A stretch of DNA of 64,000 bases from Dacryopinax spathularia (Eukaryota; Basidiomycota; Dacrymycetes; Dacrymycetales; Dacrymycetaceae), in NCBI GenBank assembly GCA_037974965.1, contig JBBPFI010000009.1, positions 62,001 to 126,000 of the forward strand. The letters run 5' to 3'. Both the position numbers and the translations under genes were made by a program. The notes beneath the pieces are model-generated. The model did no database searches, was not told where the DNA came from, and worked only from the letters and a program-made list of their open reading frames with translations. Shown here one piece after another: positions 19,965 to 31,328 of the stretch; position 1 is the stretch's first letter; each line of letters begins with the position of its first letter.

Positions 19965-22650
19965 ATGCCCCACCCCATCCTCCGCCGCCCCCTGCTGCAC
20001 CTCATCCTCCCCCTCATCACCCTAACCCTACTAATAACAACATCATACCACCTCCGCTCCGACAAATCCACATCATTCCTCCTCTCTTCACCCTTACTCT
20101 CCTCCTCACCAACCTGCCCAGACCCCAAAACGGAGCGCGAAGTCCTCTGGCCCCCACGGACGAAATCCTCCGACCCCCCCTCACTCCGATATCAGCTCTT
20201 ACCCGCCTCACTCCCCCCGCCTCCTGCTCCTCAGCTCCGGCCCGTGCCTTCCCTCCCCCTCCCTTGCCTGGAAGCATGGCTAGCGCACGGCATCCCCTGT
20301 TCCCTTCCGCAAGATAATCAGGAAGTAGACCTAATATGGACATGGGTAAACGGCACCGACCCCCTGCACATCTCCTCCTCCCTCTCCGCCTCCCTCGAAG
20401 CGGGTCTAACACCCGCAAAAGGAAGGATCATAGCTGCTAGCAAGCAGTACAGGGAGAACGGCGAGCTTCTTTATTCCGTCCGGTCTGGAATTGAGAATTC
20501 CCGTCCTTGGGCTCGGCGGGCCTTTATACTAGTCGCGGACTACCCGATCGATGAGTGCTCGCCGCCGACCTGGACGGACGGGAACGGCACGACACGGACG
20601 AGAGAAGTGGAGCCTGCTAGGCTGAAGCAGCTCCCTCAGTGGCTCAAACCTCTGCGGGGGAAGGAAGAGACGTGGAGGGATGAGGAGACGGGTGTGGAGT
20701 TGAGGGTCGTGGGGCACTCGGAGACGGGCATGGGGGGCGTGAGTTTTGATAGTTTTGCTATTGAGGCTGGGCTGGGGCGGGTGCCGGGGTTGGGGGACGT
20801 ATTGTACGTGCCTTCCCTCTTTCTCTTTCTCTTTCTCTTTCTCTTTCGCTTTCGCTTTCTCTTCTCCCTATTCTATCTGCATTTCCTTCCTCCATTCCTG
20901 CCCCCTCGCTCTCGCCTGGGCGATTTTTGTGGGGGGGCTCTTGAGCCTAGTTGGCCCCCCCGTGTTGGACGTTGCTGACCCCCCCCATAGTGTATACCTG
21001 AACGACGACTACTTCCTCCTCCGCCCCCTCCCCCTCTCCACATTCTTCAACCCCTCCTATGGCCCGGTATTCCGACTCCAACCCGACCTCCTAGTCCGCG
21101 GCTCGCCCACATCCCGCGCCTCCTCCACCGGAGAGTGGGCAGCACTAGAATACACCAACCACCTGCTCAACACCCGCTTTGGCGAGCGAAGCCGCCCGTA
21201 TGTGGTGCACGTGGCCAAAGTGTTCCTTAGGCCTATAGTGGAGGAAATAGAGCTGGTGTGGGCCAGGGAACTGGGGGAGACGAATGGGCATGTGTGGCGG
21301 GATGGGAGGGATGTCCATTTGGGGTTTTTGGGGGTGGGGTTTGTGGTTGAAAGGCACCGAGAAGCCTTACTCTGGGTATACCTGATCGGTCGGCTGCGGT
21401 CTACTACCCACTCTTCCTCCTCCTCGGCCTCCTCCTCGGGAGCCGCCGCAGGAGCAGGAGCAGGAGCAGCAGGCGGAAGCACGGGAACAGCCAGCGCCGG
21501 AGGAGGAGAAGCAGGATGGGCATCAGACACATGGGGCGAAGAGCAGATGGAGCGGGCTTGGAAGGAGTTGGGAGGGGGGGAGGGGGAGGAGTATTATTCG
21601 GATCTTGAAGTGTATAGGGGGGCGAGGGGGACGTTGGATGTGGGGAGGGTGGGGGGTGTGGTGGGTGAGGAGATGGGGGGGACTGTTTATAAGTTCTGTA
21701 CGTCCCTTCACGTTCACTGCCTCTGTCTGCTTCCTGCTGGCCTTGCTGCTCGCCGGCGAAGGGCAAGGAGCTGCTAGGATATGGGTTGTGCAGGTGGATT
21801 GTTGGCTGACGAGATAATTTGTTCCGCAGCATCGCACGACGGCTACCCCTACACCACCCCCAACCTCGCCTCCCACTCCTACCCCACCTTCCCCCTCCCT
21901 TCCACTCCTTCTCACCCAACGCAGCCCAACCAACCCCCTCAAAAACCCGCCTGCATACTAGAATTCGAGCTCTGCCTCGGTACGGACGGCGAATCTTCCA
22001 TCTCGGCTAGTGAGGTCTTTAGGAGGGTGGCGTTCGAGCGGCCTGCATGTGGGGACTGCTTGGTGCTGGCGCTGGTGGGGAGGAGTGGGGAGTTGGGGTT
22101 GGGGGCGTTTTTGCCTGAGGTTGATCCCTTGCTCGCAGGGAGTAGGGGAGAAGAGGAAGCGGAAGAGAGAGAAGTGGAGAGGCTCTTGGACGGGGTGGTG
22201 CCCGTGCTGCCAACAACAGCAAACTGGGAAGAAACGGATTTTTCTCTCTCTTCCGTTTTGCCCGCCTCGTTCTTCTCCCTCTCCCGCCAAACGGGCTCGA
22301 GCGCCCGTTCCCCCGAAGCACAAGACCGGCTCTTCCAGCGCCTCCTCCGAGCCTTCTCCGTCCGCCTCCTAGCGCGCTATACGTACACCCTAGCCGACAC
22401 CCCAGTCCGCTTCTCCTCCCTCCGCTCGCCAGCCTCCACAACCCAGATCCTACGCAAGCTGGACCAAGATGCCCCTCTCCACCCCGCGCTGGGGAAAGAG
22501 AAGGAGAAGGATAAGGGGCTGGCGATGTTGTGTTTGAATGATGATATTGTTGGCCGGGAGGGGGAGGTGAGGCGGTTGGTTGGGGAGTGGATGGGGAGAA
22601 GGTGGGGGAGGAGGAGGGGGTGGGAGGTTGGGGGTGGGGGGTGGTGGTGA
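19965..22650 (+). CDS. XPT1: Stealth-family glycan phosphotransferase, Xpt1-like
   Basis: Three exons (19965-20803, 20991-21697, 21830-22650) join in phase to 788 residues. Residues 10-30 form a signal anchor (LILPLITLTLLITTSY), fitting a type II Golgi protein. The Stealth conserved regions follow: CR1 VDLIWTWVNGTDP, CR2 with YRENGELLYSVRSGIENSRPW, FILVADYP and the VYLNDDYFLLRPLP site, CR3 near EYTNHLLNTRFGERSRPYVVHVAKV, and a C-terminal CR4-like LCLNDDIVGREGEVRRLV. The family moves sugar-1-phosphate from a nucleotide sugar onto glycans; Cryptococcus Xpt1 adds xylose-phosphate to protein glycans and human GNPTAB makes mannose-6-phosphate tags. The sugar used here cannot be read from sequence. 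Insertions rich in Ser/Ala/Gly lie between CR3 and CR4. Intron 1 holds a TCTTTC repeat. Confidence 0.85.
20817..20862. repeat. (TCTTTC)n microsatellite in intron
   Basis: About eight copies of a CTTTCT-type unit, the last ones with a T-to-G change, in the first intron of the Stealth gene, extending its pyrimidine content. Confidence 0.85.
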
Positions 22651-23141
22651 TCCTCCCTTATCCTCCCTTATCCTCCCTCCCTCATGCTCCTCCCTCATGC
22701 TGCCCGTCCCTTGAGTGCTTGCCTTGAGCGGTTCTCCTTGTTGTGCCTGGGGTTCGGTCCGCAGGTATGTTTAGCTTTTGTTGTATCATTAGCCCTTTCC
22801 CACGCATACGATACCCTCTCGTTATGTGCATCATCCATCCATCCATCCATCTATTATTGTTTAGCATAGTTAGTCTTGTTGGAGAATCATATACCCGCGG
22901 GAGGCTCTAGCGGGGCTGTTGTTGTCATCTTGATCTTTTGCTCTGTGGTGTTCGCTCGGAAGGCGATGAGTTGTTTGTGGTGACGGAGTGGACGGTGCGG
23001 GCATTTTGTGGTCATTTGAGGTAACTAGGGGATACATTAAGGGGAGAAAAGATTGTAGAAGACAGAATGACAGTAGAGACAATTGGGAGTGTGTGGGATA
23101 CGGTCAAAATAGAGCGTCAGTACCGCAGCCAGAGGCCGCGG
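22651..23141. other. intergenic between convergent genes
   Basis: Holds the 3' ends of the Stealth and F-box genes. It contains short repeats: three tcctccctta-like units near 22650-22680 and (CATC)n near 22829-22850. No gene is seen. Confidence 0.5.
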
Positions 23142-24884
23142 CTACCACCTCTGGAACATCGCCGGATCCAGCCCATCCTCCGGCAACCTCACAGGCTCGT
23201 CATTCCTCAGATGAAAGTTCGGCCAATAAAGCATCGGCGACCGCTTATAGTCCACCTGCCACTCCTCCTCACCTGCGCCGGCCCCGACCCGTCCACCATC
23301 TCCGCCACCGCCTCCACCAGCACCACCGGCTGTGCCTCTCCCGGTCGGGCCGACTCGCCCGTCCCGCCGTACCCAGTTGTCTACGCAGATTAGGTTGGGG
23401 AGCAGCTCGCCGAGGCGCTGGACGATCGTTCCTGGTGACATGGGGGAGTCGGGATGCTCCAGGAAGAGGGACTTGATGCATCGTAGGTTCGGGTAAGCGG
23501 CGGCGAGCGTTTGGAGGTACTGGGGCTGTCAGTGCAAGTTAGCGTAGGGACATCGGAGTAGAAATTGGCGGGCGCACCGTTATGTGGTTCACCTTGCCCG
23601 GCCGCGACGGAAGGTGGGTGTAACAAAGAGTGTGCACATTCGGCAACAGCGAGCCCAAGCGTGCCACCTCCTCCAACGTCCATAGCCGGTGGACCCGCAC
23701 GACCTTGAGCGTCTCTGCGAAATTGGCGATCTTAAGAAAGATAACGCTGTTCATGTTCTCCGGCCGTACGGTCCCAAAGTCAACCCACTCCAGCGGGCGG
23801 AACGAGCCGTCCGGCAGCGGCTTCACCACATCCCACATCGCACCTCCGTCCGGGCAGAGCTTGAGCCGCTTCAGGTTGGGCAGTGCATCTTCGGCCAAGA
23901 ACGTGGGCGCAAGGCAGCAGAAATGCACCGACTCGATCGTCGGGTGTTGCTTTAGGAACACGTGGACGGTGTCGCTGTGGATAACCCAGCCAATGTCGCA
24001 TGAAATGTCGAGTGAGCGCAGCTTTGGATACTTGCAGGTGAATAGCTCGTCAAGTGTATATTCCACCCAAGTGAGACCCAGATGCTCTAGATTGACGCAG
24101 ACGGTTGCGAGCGTGATGAATAGGGCACTTGAAAAGGCCGTCCAGCTGCTTTCCGGCACATGGACTGGAAAACACTCGGTCAGTGAAAATTTTATTTCGA
24201 TGTTCAGGCACTCACTCCAGTCGCTGAAGTTGGCCCTGAAGCTCTTGAGTTGACCAACCTGGGTAAAGGACTGTAGCCGGTTGAGTGAACTTGTCCCAAC
24301 CGTGTTTCTAGGGAAGCACTCACGCTGATGGACAAGTGGTCCTTGGTCAATTTGAATCCATCGTCGATCGATAAGTCGAGGAAAAGGTCCGTCAGCGCAC
24401 GGCACGACTGCGAAACGCCTTTGAAGATCGTCTGAACGTTGCCATCCGACCGGATCTTGATACCCTCCGTGCACAGAAAACGGAGATTGTACATGGCCTT
24501 GAGTGCACTGTTGACAAGCGCTGGGTCGTATGCCCGATCGCGAACGCCTTCACCCGTATGTGCACGCCAATAATGGAGCGGTGCATTCTCAGACGGATAC
24601 TCCTCGAGCGGCGGAGGATCCACCAAGTGAAGATGTCGTACACTTTGTGCGAGACGGCGCTTGCCCGCCAACTGTCGAAAAGCTGATGTGTTGTTGATGG
24701 TGACGGAAAGATAGCAGCATTGTAAAGGGCCAAGCTCGGCGTCGGGATTAGGAGAAACCAGTCCTTTGAAGAATCGGCATGTAGCCGAGAGGCTCGCCAG
24801 ATCCTTCGGCGTGTCGAGCTGCCCGATGACTTCATCGATCAGCTCGGGAGGAAGCTTGGAAAGCATCGTTGTTGACAGAGCCAC
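23142..24884 (-). CDS. F-box / leucine-rich repeat protein
   Basis: Four exons (24884-24324, 24270-24216, 24164-23578, 23519-23142) join in phase to 526 residues. The N-terminus is an F-box: LSKLPPELIDEVIGQLDTP followed by LASLSATCRFFKGLV. The rest has irregular leucine-rich repeats, such as VNLEHLGLTWV, YPKLRSLDISCDIGW, LPNLKRLKLCPDGG and YPNLRCIKSLF. Such proteins bind Skp1 through the F-box and recruit substrates to SCF ubiquitin ligases; they are a large, fast-evolving family in Agaricomycotina. The C-terminal 60 residues contain a Gly-rich linker and then a WPNFHLRNDEPVRLPEDG tail. The substrate is unknown. An internal ATG at residue 7 is an alternative start. Confidence 0.85.
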
Positions 24885-26178
24885 TCGAGCTTGAGGTAAT
24901 TCTAGTGCGAGGGACCGAGTCTAAGGCCAGCGTTGTTATTGTCGTCTTTTATCAGCAGGAAGCCAGCTACGTGGTGGGCAAGGCATGAGGACGAGAAGAG
25001 GGGAGTTCGCCAGGTGGCCCTACCGGAGCAAGATATACTCCGTGAGCAAGTGACAAAAGCTAGAGAAGGAAAGTGACGCCTTTCGACCGGTACTGTCTCA
25101 CGCCGCATCAAGTTCTAGGGCCGGAACCCTGAATCCATGAGACATCAATTGCTCCACCGATAGCCAACCACGCCGGTATCTTTGAAAAGAACTTTAGTAG
25201 TGTATGCCAAGCGATGCTGTAAACAGCAACAACCGCGTCAAGACGCGCGGGAATTCTCGTGCAGATCTGCTGCGGGCTTCGATGACGACGTTCCGAGCAG
25301 AAGCACCGCGAATCGCTTTCAATCGCTTGCTTCCGCTTCTGGCCTGTCCACGGGGGCGGCGCCTCCAATACAAATACTAACGTAAGCGCCGATACTTACG
25401 GCTTGCCCAGGTCACTTGGCTGTTGATTCATGTTAGGGCACCACAGACTGAGGGTATGTTTGGGAGTAAGTAGGCTGAGTTGGCGCGTTCAGGTGGAACC
25501 TTCGCATCCCAAGCTACGTGAATAAGCGGTCCGGGTGAAGAGCGCAGAAGCGACCGCTGCATGATAGGCTTCCCTTCCTTCCATCAACTTCTGGTCAGAC
25601 CACCACCGCTACATTCTCACGAGGACTTTAACGGCGGGATGGACAGTTCCGCGGACACCCGATTGTATAATCGGGTGCGCCCTTGTTATGGTTACAATCA
25701 AAAGATGGGGGCTCAACTCTCAAAGAAGATACTATAGCGGATCACAGGCGGGGGTGGGCAATAGGAAGTACACAATCATTGACCATGAAAACACGACTGC
25801 CCGGTGATCGGCGCAACCCGACGTCAAATCGCCGTATTACCCTTTCGTCCTTGAGAGGTCCACCTAGGTGCTTGCCCGGGGTTTACAAGAAAAACACCCT
25901 CTCTGGAGATCTGAGTAATTTCTTGGGTTCTTAGAGGACTGTGAGTACGGGTAAGACTTCGGTGACTTGTTGCTACGGAGATCGATCGATGTAGGCGGTA
26001 GTCTACCATCCAACTGGGGAGGCACGCCGTCACTGAGCACGATAATCAGAGACGTGCTTCGCAAGATGGCTCGCATACATACACACATACAGCACTAGTT
26101 AAATTACACGCCTTATTAGGATGTGAGAGGGAAACAGATAGAGATAACCACAGGATCCGCAGACAGGTGCCATAGCGG
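24885..26178. other. intergenic, no gene seen
   Basis: 1.3 kb upstream of the F-box gene and left of the small transposon. The longest frame (25108-25368, minus, 86 residues) has no recognisable domain. Base composition becomes more AT-rich towards the element. Confidence 0.45.
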
Positions 26179-26187
26179 TCCTGCTAG

Positions 26188-26767
26188 GAGTAATTTCCTC
26201 CGGTGCCCTCTTTTCGGAGGCACTCTTCCCCAAATGCCCTCTCGGGCGCTATTTCCCAAAATGCCCACTCCACAGCCAATGAAAAGCCACGCCGCCAGTT
26301 AACCCGTCATATTCAAACAAGTTAGTGCTGAGTAAGACCCCAAAGCCCAAATTCAGACATAAAAACCCCACTCGTGCGCTAAATAAGGTATTTGCTCTAC
26401 CTAAACACCCCCCAGTAATAGCGGAATATATGCATTTATTGGGCGATAAGCTGGTCATGTGCCCCCTGTTTATTTTATCCCTCTATCCTTTCCACTCAGT
26501 ATTTAGATGTGACGAGAGAGTGAAAATAGCAAGAGACGCTGGGAAGTATGTTTAGCTATATATTGGGCCTTATGTCCAAAATATTGGCTTTTGAGACCGC
26601 TTAAATGATATCCACAAGTCTTATGTGTTTACTAAAAAGAACATATTACCTGTTGAGCGGTGTGCTGCACCCTGATTGGTCCAGAAGAGGGCATTTGGGG
26701 AAATAGCGCCCGAGAGGGCATTTGGGGAATAATGGCTCCGAAAAGAGGGCACCGGAGGAATTTACTC
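26188..26767. mobile_element. non-autonomous DNA transposon (Mutator-like MITE)
   Basis: A 580-bp element with inverted ends of about 80 bp. The left end reads gagtaatttcctccggtgcc and the right end, reversed, reads gagtaaattcctccggtgcc. The arms go on with a shared stretch containing ctctcgggcgctattt. It is flanked by a perfect 9-bp duplication, tcctgctag, at 26179-26187 and 26768-26776. Long TIRs with a 9-bp target site duplication fit Mutator-like (MULE) elements; hAT would be 8 bp with short TIRs. The core is AT-rich and codes for no transposase, so it needs one in trans. The arms differ at only a few sites and the duplication is perfect, so insertion looks fairly recent. The right end lies about 190 bp beyond the stop of the JmjC gene. 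Confidence 0.8.
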
Positions 26768-26969
26768 TCCTGCTAGCCCTCCACTACAAACGTGCCGACA
26801 CGGCGCACACGGGACATGCAGCCGAGGCTGACGCGGAACACGCGTGGACCTCGCCACCCATGAAAAAGGAATACGGCAACTCGACCACCACCGGGTTGAC
26901 CAGGGACTCCACTACCGAGTACCATGCTACCGCTCACGGTACTCTCGAGTAATGAAGACGTCCTAGAGC

Positions 26970-28468
26970 TCAAAACCACATCGATACGGAAAAACTGATA
27001 TCCTCGCTCCGCATAGCATGCCACCACCCAGGTGGTATGAAGAGCATGTCACCCGGCTCCAACACACTGCATAAGGCGAGTGGTATCACTTTGTCCCGGA
27101 ACAAGGGCTTGTCTTCGGGCGGTGAGGAGAATATGTCGATGGAAGAGGTGTTCTCGAGGGATGTGGAGGAAGCGGGCTTGGCTGATGAGCTTTCGGAGGG
27201 TTGCGCAGAACGAAAGGGGTACATTTCTTCCTGCATGGAAGGCGGTGCGAGCCAAACAGTCTTGCGGCCCACTACTTGTACTAACCACCTTGGTCAGCTT
27301 ATGAGTCGATGGGCTAGCAAAGCTGAACATACCGTAAAGGTTGAAATATGGATCCTAAATGGAGTCAGTCATATGTTTTTGAGGGTGGCCGCGGAGCTGA
27401 AAACGTACAGTGTGCGCTGGCGAGGTCATCCCCTTGGGTCCGAGCCATGTATTAAGCACAACACCATCGTCGTTCTCCGGTGGTCGGTAATCCGACACAT
27501 TGTCGCCAACGTTTGCAAAGACGTAATCCGGGACCTCGATATCGGCTCTTAGCTTGGGGAACTGCCGGAACAGATTGTATTGCGCCAGATATACAGGTCG
27601 ATCGTCCCCACCACCGCCCTCCAGCATGCCGATTCTTTTGAGGAATTCCTCCCACTCCATTAACTCCTGTGTCCAGTTTTCGTCCCGGTAGTCAGCACCG
27701 ATTTCGACTGGTACGACTCGGCCTGGTCCAGCAACGCTTAGAAGATAACTGGGGCGGCTCCATTCATGACCGTGTTTCATTGCTGGCCAGTCCTCCGCCC
27801 ACCGTGGCAGGATGAAAGGGTTGACTGAAAGCCGTTCGAAGGTTACTAGCGAAGGTGCTTTCGACGGGCGGGGTATGGGGCCGCCATGAGACGGTAAAGG
27901 AAGCGTTTCGCCTCGGATTTGGGGGATGGCAACGGGAGGGGCAGATGTTCCAAGGTCGTAGCCGGCTTGGATACCGTGGATGAGATCGTACACCATATCT
28001 AGCCGACCGTCGCCAGGAGCACCAGCAATAATGATCGTCATGTCGAGCCCTCGAATCCAGTTTCGCCAGTCGACTGGCGGGACAGTTCCCGTTTCTTCTC
28101 GCTCCAGTGCCGTGTTATAGACTGCAGAGGCAACAAGCGCGAGAGTGGCGTCCGTATAGAGGCGTCTCCAGCAATACTGGACCTGAGAATGATGTACCGA
28201 GGTCATTCGACAGTATGACAAAGCAACGAGCTTTGAGAGCTCTTGGCCGCGTCCTTGGTAGTCACCATTACGGACAGCAGCGCGAAATCTTGCAACTACA
28301 TCCAATCCACATTGCTTGAGATCTGGACGATGTTAGTAGCAATCCACGGATGGTCAACAAGGACGATAATATGAACGACTTGCCGTTCTTTTCAGCGTCT
28401 TCGGCCAACTCTGCCAAGGTGTCGAGACATTTTTCGGCACAGCGAAGGAGAGTCAAACAGTTTCCCAT
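26970..28468 (-). CDS. JmjC-domain oxygenase, KDM8/JMJD5-like
   Basis: Four exons (28468-28384, 28322-27409, 27354-27333, 27280-26970) join in phase to 443 residues. The JmjC core matches JMJD5: LNTWLGPKGMTSPAHT, then DPYFNLY, then VQVVGRKTVWLAPP, and finally LEPGDMLFIPPGWWHAM with SEDISFSVSMWF at the end. The iron ligands are the H-x-D of AHTD and the His of GWWH. The family hydroxylates protein arginines (and has been reported as a histone demethylase or peptidase) using Fe(II) and 2-oxoglutarate. The N-terminal 150 residues are helical, as in JMJD5. Intron 1 needs a GC donor (gcaagt), a known minor class; exon 3 is 22 nt long and carries the D of the H-x-D. A loop after YPF is Ser/Glu-rich. 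The first exon is the least certain part. Confidence 0.8.
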
Positions 28469-29382
28469 GCGCAAGGTATTATTTAAACTGGAGCGAGGCC
28501 AGCAGGTTGTCGGTTTCAGCAGATTGTCATGAGAGTTCGTAGCAGAATCGGGCGGAGATGGCGTATTGCAGCGACCGGTTATGTATGATTAAATCGCTAG
28601 GGTCCGCCGACTCGGTCATATCGCTTCCCAGATCGGGCGCGGACCCTTTCGGAAGATGCCGAGGGCCACCGTCTGACTAACTCATCATGCTTCGCAAACA
28701 TCTCAGCCATCAGCTTCTGCATGCACCTGGCCAACATCCTATAATACAGCCCTCCGGAGGAGCTAGTCAACGCAGCAAAGAGCGAGTCAGCAAGCGACTT
28801 GGCAGCTTAGGGGTTGACTATTCCGGGATCTATTCGGCCGCCACTGCTAGCAGAAGCATTCCTCAACGTCTGATCCGAGAAGATGCACTGGAATGCAGAA
28901 CGCGGCATGCCAACTCTTTTGTCGCTGCCATCTCGGGACTCTTGCTACCTGTTGTTATCCTTAGGCGCACAGTCGACCCAAACTAGGCACTGCTGTCTGA
29001 ATATGACGCGCCGACACCAACTCGTCCTCTCCAGAGGGCCGCTGGTGGAGAGGCGGTAGGGCATGATACCGTCCAGCCCGATGCGAATACTCCAGCAACT
29101 CCGAATATTTCTGTGTCTGTATAAAGGACATCCAGAAGGACGCGGTCCAGGGATTGGTCTAGGCAGCACGAGCATCGCCCTATCCCGACGTCATCTTTAC
29201 CGATACCTTGGAATTCTGGCGGTTTTTGGTAATCTCACAACAGGGCTCCACAGACCAGAAGAAAATACAAGACAACTTTCCGACTCGAACGGACGTCCTG
29301 TCTGTCATAAAGACGGTTGCCAGTCGCCAGTCACTTGAGTGCTCGTATACTTGCAATACAACGGAATACAAGTCCACAAAGA
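28469..29382. promoter_or_regulatory. divergent upstream region, JmjC gene and secreted protein A
   Basis: Lies between two outward starts. A TATA-like word, gtataaag, is at 29119-29126, about 260 bp before the secreted-protein ATG. No gene is seen; a further 5' exon of the JmjC gene cannot be ruled out. Confidence 0.4.
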
Positions 29383-30079
29383 ATGCTCTCCCTCGGCGCT
29401 TTCATCCTCACCTCACTGCTTCTTGCTCCGATGATGGTAGCTTCACTCCCTCTTGCTCCAGGTGAAGTCGAACGCCGATCGGGACCAAGCGGTTATGTTG
29501 TGTACCCACCGTACGCACTTCCTTCTCCCTCGAAATCATTCCTCATCCAGGGACAGAAGCGGCGCGACGTTCGCTGTTCTTGGGTTATCCTTGAACAATA
29601 ATGGCGCAGGAGGTCAGGACCGGCGACTGAATCATGTCTGCATGCACCGAGAGCTCATGTTATCCATATAGGCGACGGGTACATCAATATCCAATACCAG
29701 CGGGTGGAGGGATTCAATGGAACAACCCTGGGCGTCGATCTCTACTTGCACGACCCCAGTGGCAATCATCCGGATGGTTACGTGTGTCGTCTTGCTTGCA
29801 TACACAGAGCTTCAAACCGAATTTGCTCATTTGACGTAGCTGACCTACAATTTCGGTCCCGATAGTGGCTCCTCCCTCATTGAGGGAAATTTCTCCCCTC
29901 CCTCAGGTTACTGCGGCTACTTTGGTATGTCGTGGATTTCCCATGAGTCCGATACGGCAGTACTCATACCTTGGGCAGAATTGGTCTTCGTCGAGCATCA
30001 GCTCCAGGGCTTCGAGACCGTTATAAAGTTCCAGTCTGCAGCGCCTGGAATTACGATCGAGTGTCCTCCTTTCCAGTAG
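29383..30079 (+). CDS. small secreted protein A (paralogue of 31329-32046)
   Basis: Five exons (29383-29510, 29557-29612, 29672-29781, 29840-29924, 29979-30079) join in phase to 159 residues. Residues 1-21 are a signal peptide (FILTSLLLAPMMVASLPLAP region). Residues around 30 read EVERR, a possible Kex2-type site, followed by the motif SGPSGYVVYPP. The mature part contains YINIQYQ, LGVDLYLHDPSG, a Tyr-Cys-Gly motif (SGYCGYF), LVFVEHQ and a C-terminal ITIECPPFQ. The two cysteines of the mature chain are shared with the paralogue and could form one disulphide. Intron positions and phases are identical in the two copies. I know no domain for it; a role outside the cell is inferred from the signal peptide. 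Confidence 0.75.
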
Positions 30080-31328
30080 ATCGTGACCCTTAGGCAGACC
30101 ACAGCAGGTTTGGCGACCGTCGATGTTGTGTGTCTCAAAGTAGTCAGTTGTATGCCTCGCTCACAATCTTGCCTCACAGAATCAAAGCGATACAGTCTAT
30201 GTTTGTCCCTCACTCAAACAGGAGCGCCCGAGATAAACCAGAAGTTGTTCCGGTCCTGTTTGTGATGCCAGTCGGAGGCAGAGTGCTTACAGCAATTACA
30301 CCATCACTGCATGCCGGGAACGGACCAGAAGATTGCCGAACTCGGACGCCGAAGGCGGGGGTGAGCGGACCCTGCAATGTGAAAAGTTTTCTCTCGAACC
30401 GCCCCAGTAGCGCCGTTCCTCATGTACGGCGCGGTGCACCTCTTTGCGCTTGTCGTAGCCTTGGTAGGATCCTGGCTCTCGGGACTTGGGAGGGATCCGG
30501 TGTCCCCTCACACCGCTACCTAAGCTCCCGGGCGCATCTTCGGACTGGGGAGCTGCGACTCTCTCCGTGAGGCTAAGGATTTGCGTGGCATACATGCTAT
30601 TTGCAATGTCAATCGCCACCAGCACGCCGATGGCTCAGTTCACCTCTGATGTTGCTATCGCAGGTTCTGGATATACGATGACTATGCTTTGCGTTACTAC
30701 ACCATTACACCACCTCGGATCCGCTGGGAGAGCGCACCTACGCCGGAACATCGGATTTACCGCCTGCTCCAAAGAGGACAGAACAAACCCCAATTCGAGA
30801 CCGGCCCGCACGGACTTCGCTCCATCTCAGCGTCATTAACTTGAGGCTGTGCTTCATGTTCTCGCGTGTAATCAACGTAATCCCCGCGACCGCAGGAATT
30901 GCTGTTAAGCAGCGCCGCGCCCCCTTCAGCACCGTATCTCCGGCCATCTCGGTCGTTGCCGGCATGACTCCATCGGTCCGACCCGCCGACTGTCTTTGAC
31001 CTCGCACAGCCAAGTCACGAGACCGCTTCGGCAGCATGCGGCGCGCACGCGAACCGAACGGCTGGAATGTTGAAGCGTCACCTTTCTCCTGGGCTGGAAA
31101 GCGCTCGACTCGGAGTAGTGCCACTGATGAGCACACTGTTCCACCTACAGCTGGGCGGAAGAATGGCACTGGTCCGCATTGCAATCTTTTGCCAAGCCCA
31201 GCTATTCCGGATCGGGCGGACTTCGTCGATGGCATAAAAGAGGGGCATTGAATGCCCTTTACTGGCATCTCAGCAGTTCCTCCTCCGCAACTTCAACAAG
31301 TCAAACCTCTCCGCAAGCCGATCTGACA
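30080..31328. other. intergenic between the secreted-protein paralogues
   Basis: 1.25 kb. The right end has a TATA-like gcataaaag at 31233-31241, about 90 bp before the next ATG. Open frames (for example 30738-31268, minus) have no domain and no link to either paralogue; no third copy is evident. Confidence 0.45.

Noticed and set aside
26188-26767. hAT-type MITE
   Set aside because: The flanking duplication is 9 bp and the TIRs are about 80 bp, which fits Mutator-like elements better than hAT (8 bp, short TIRs).
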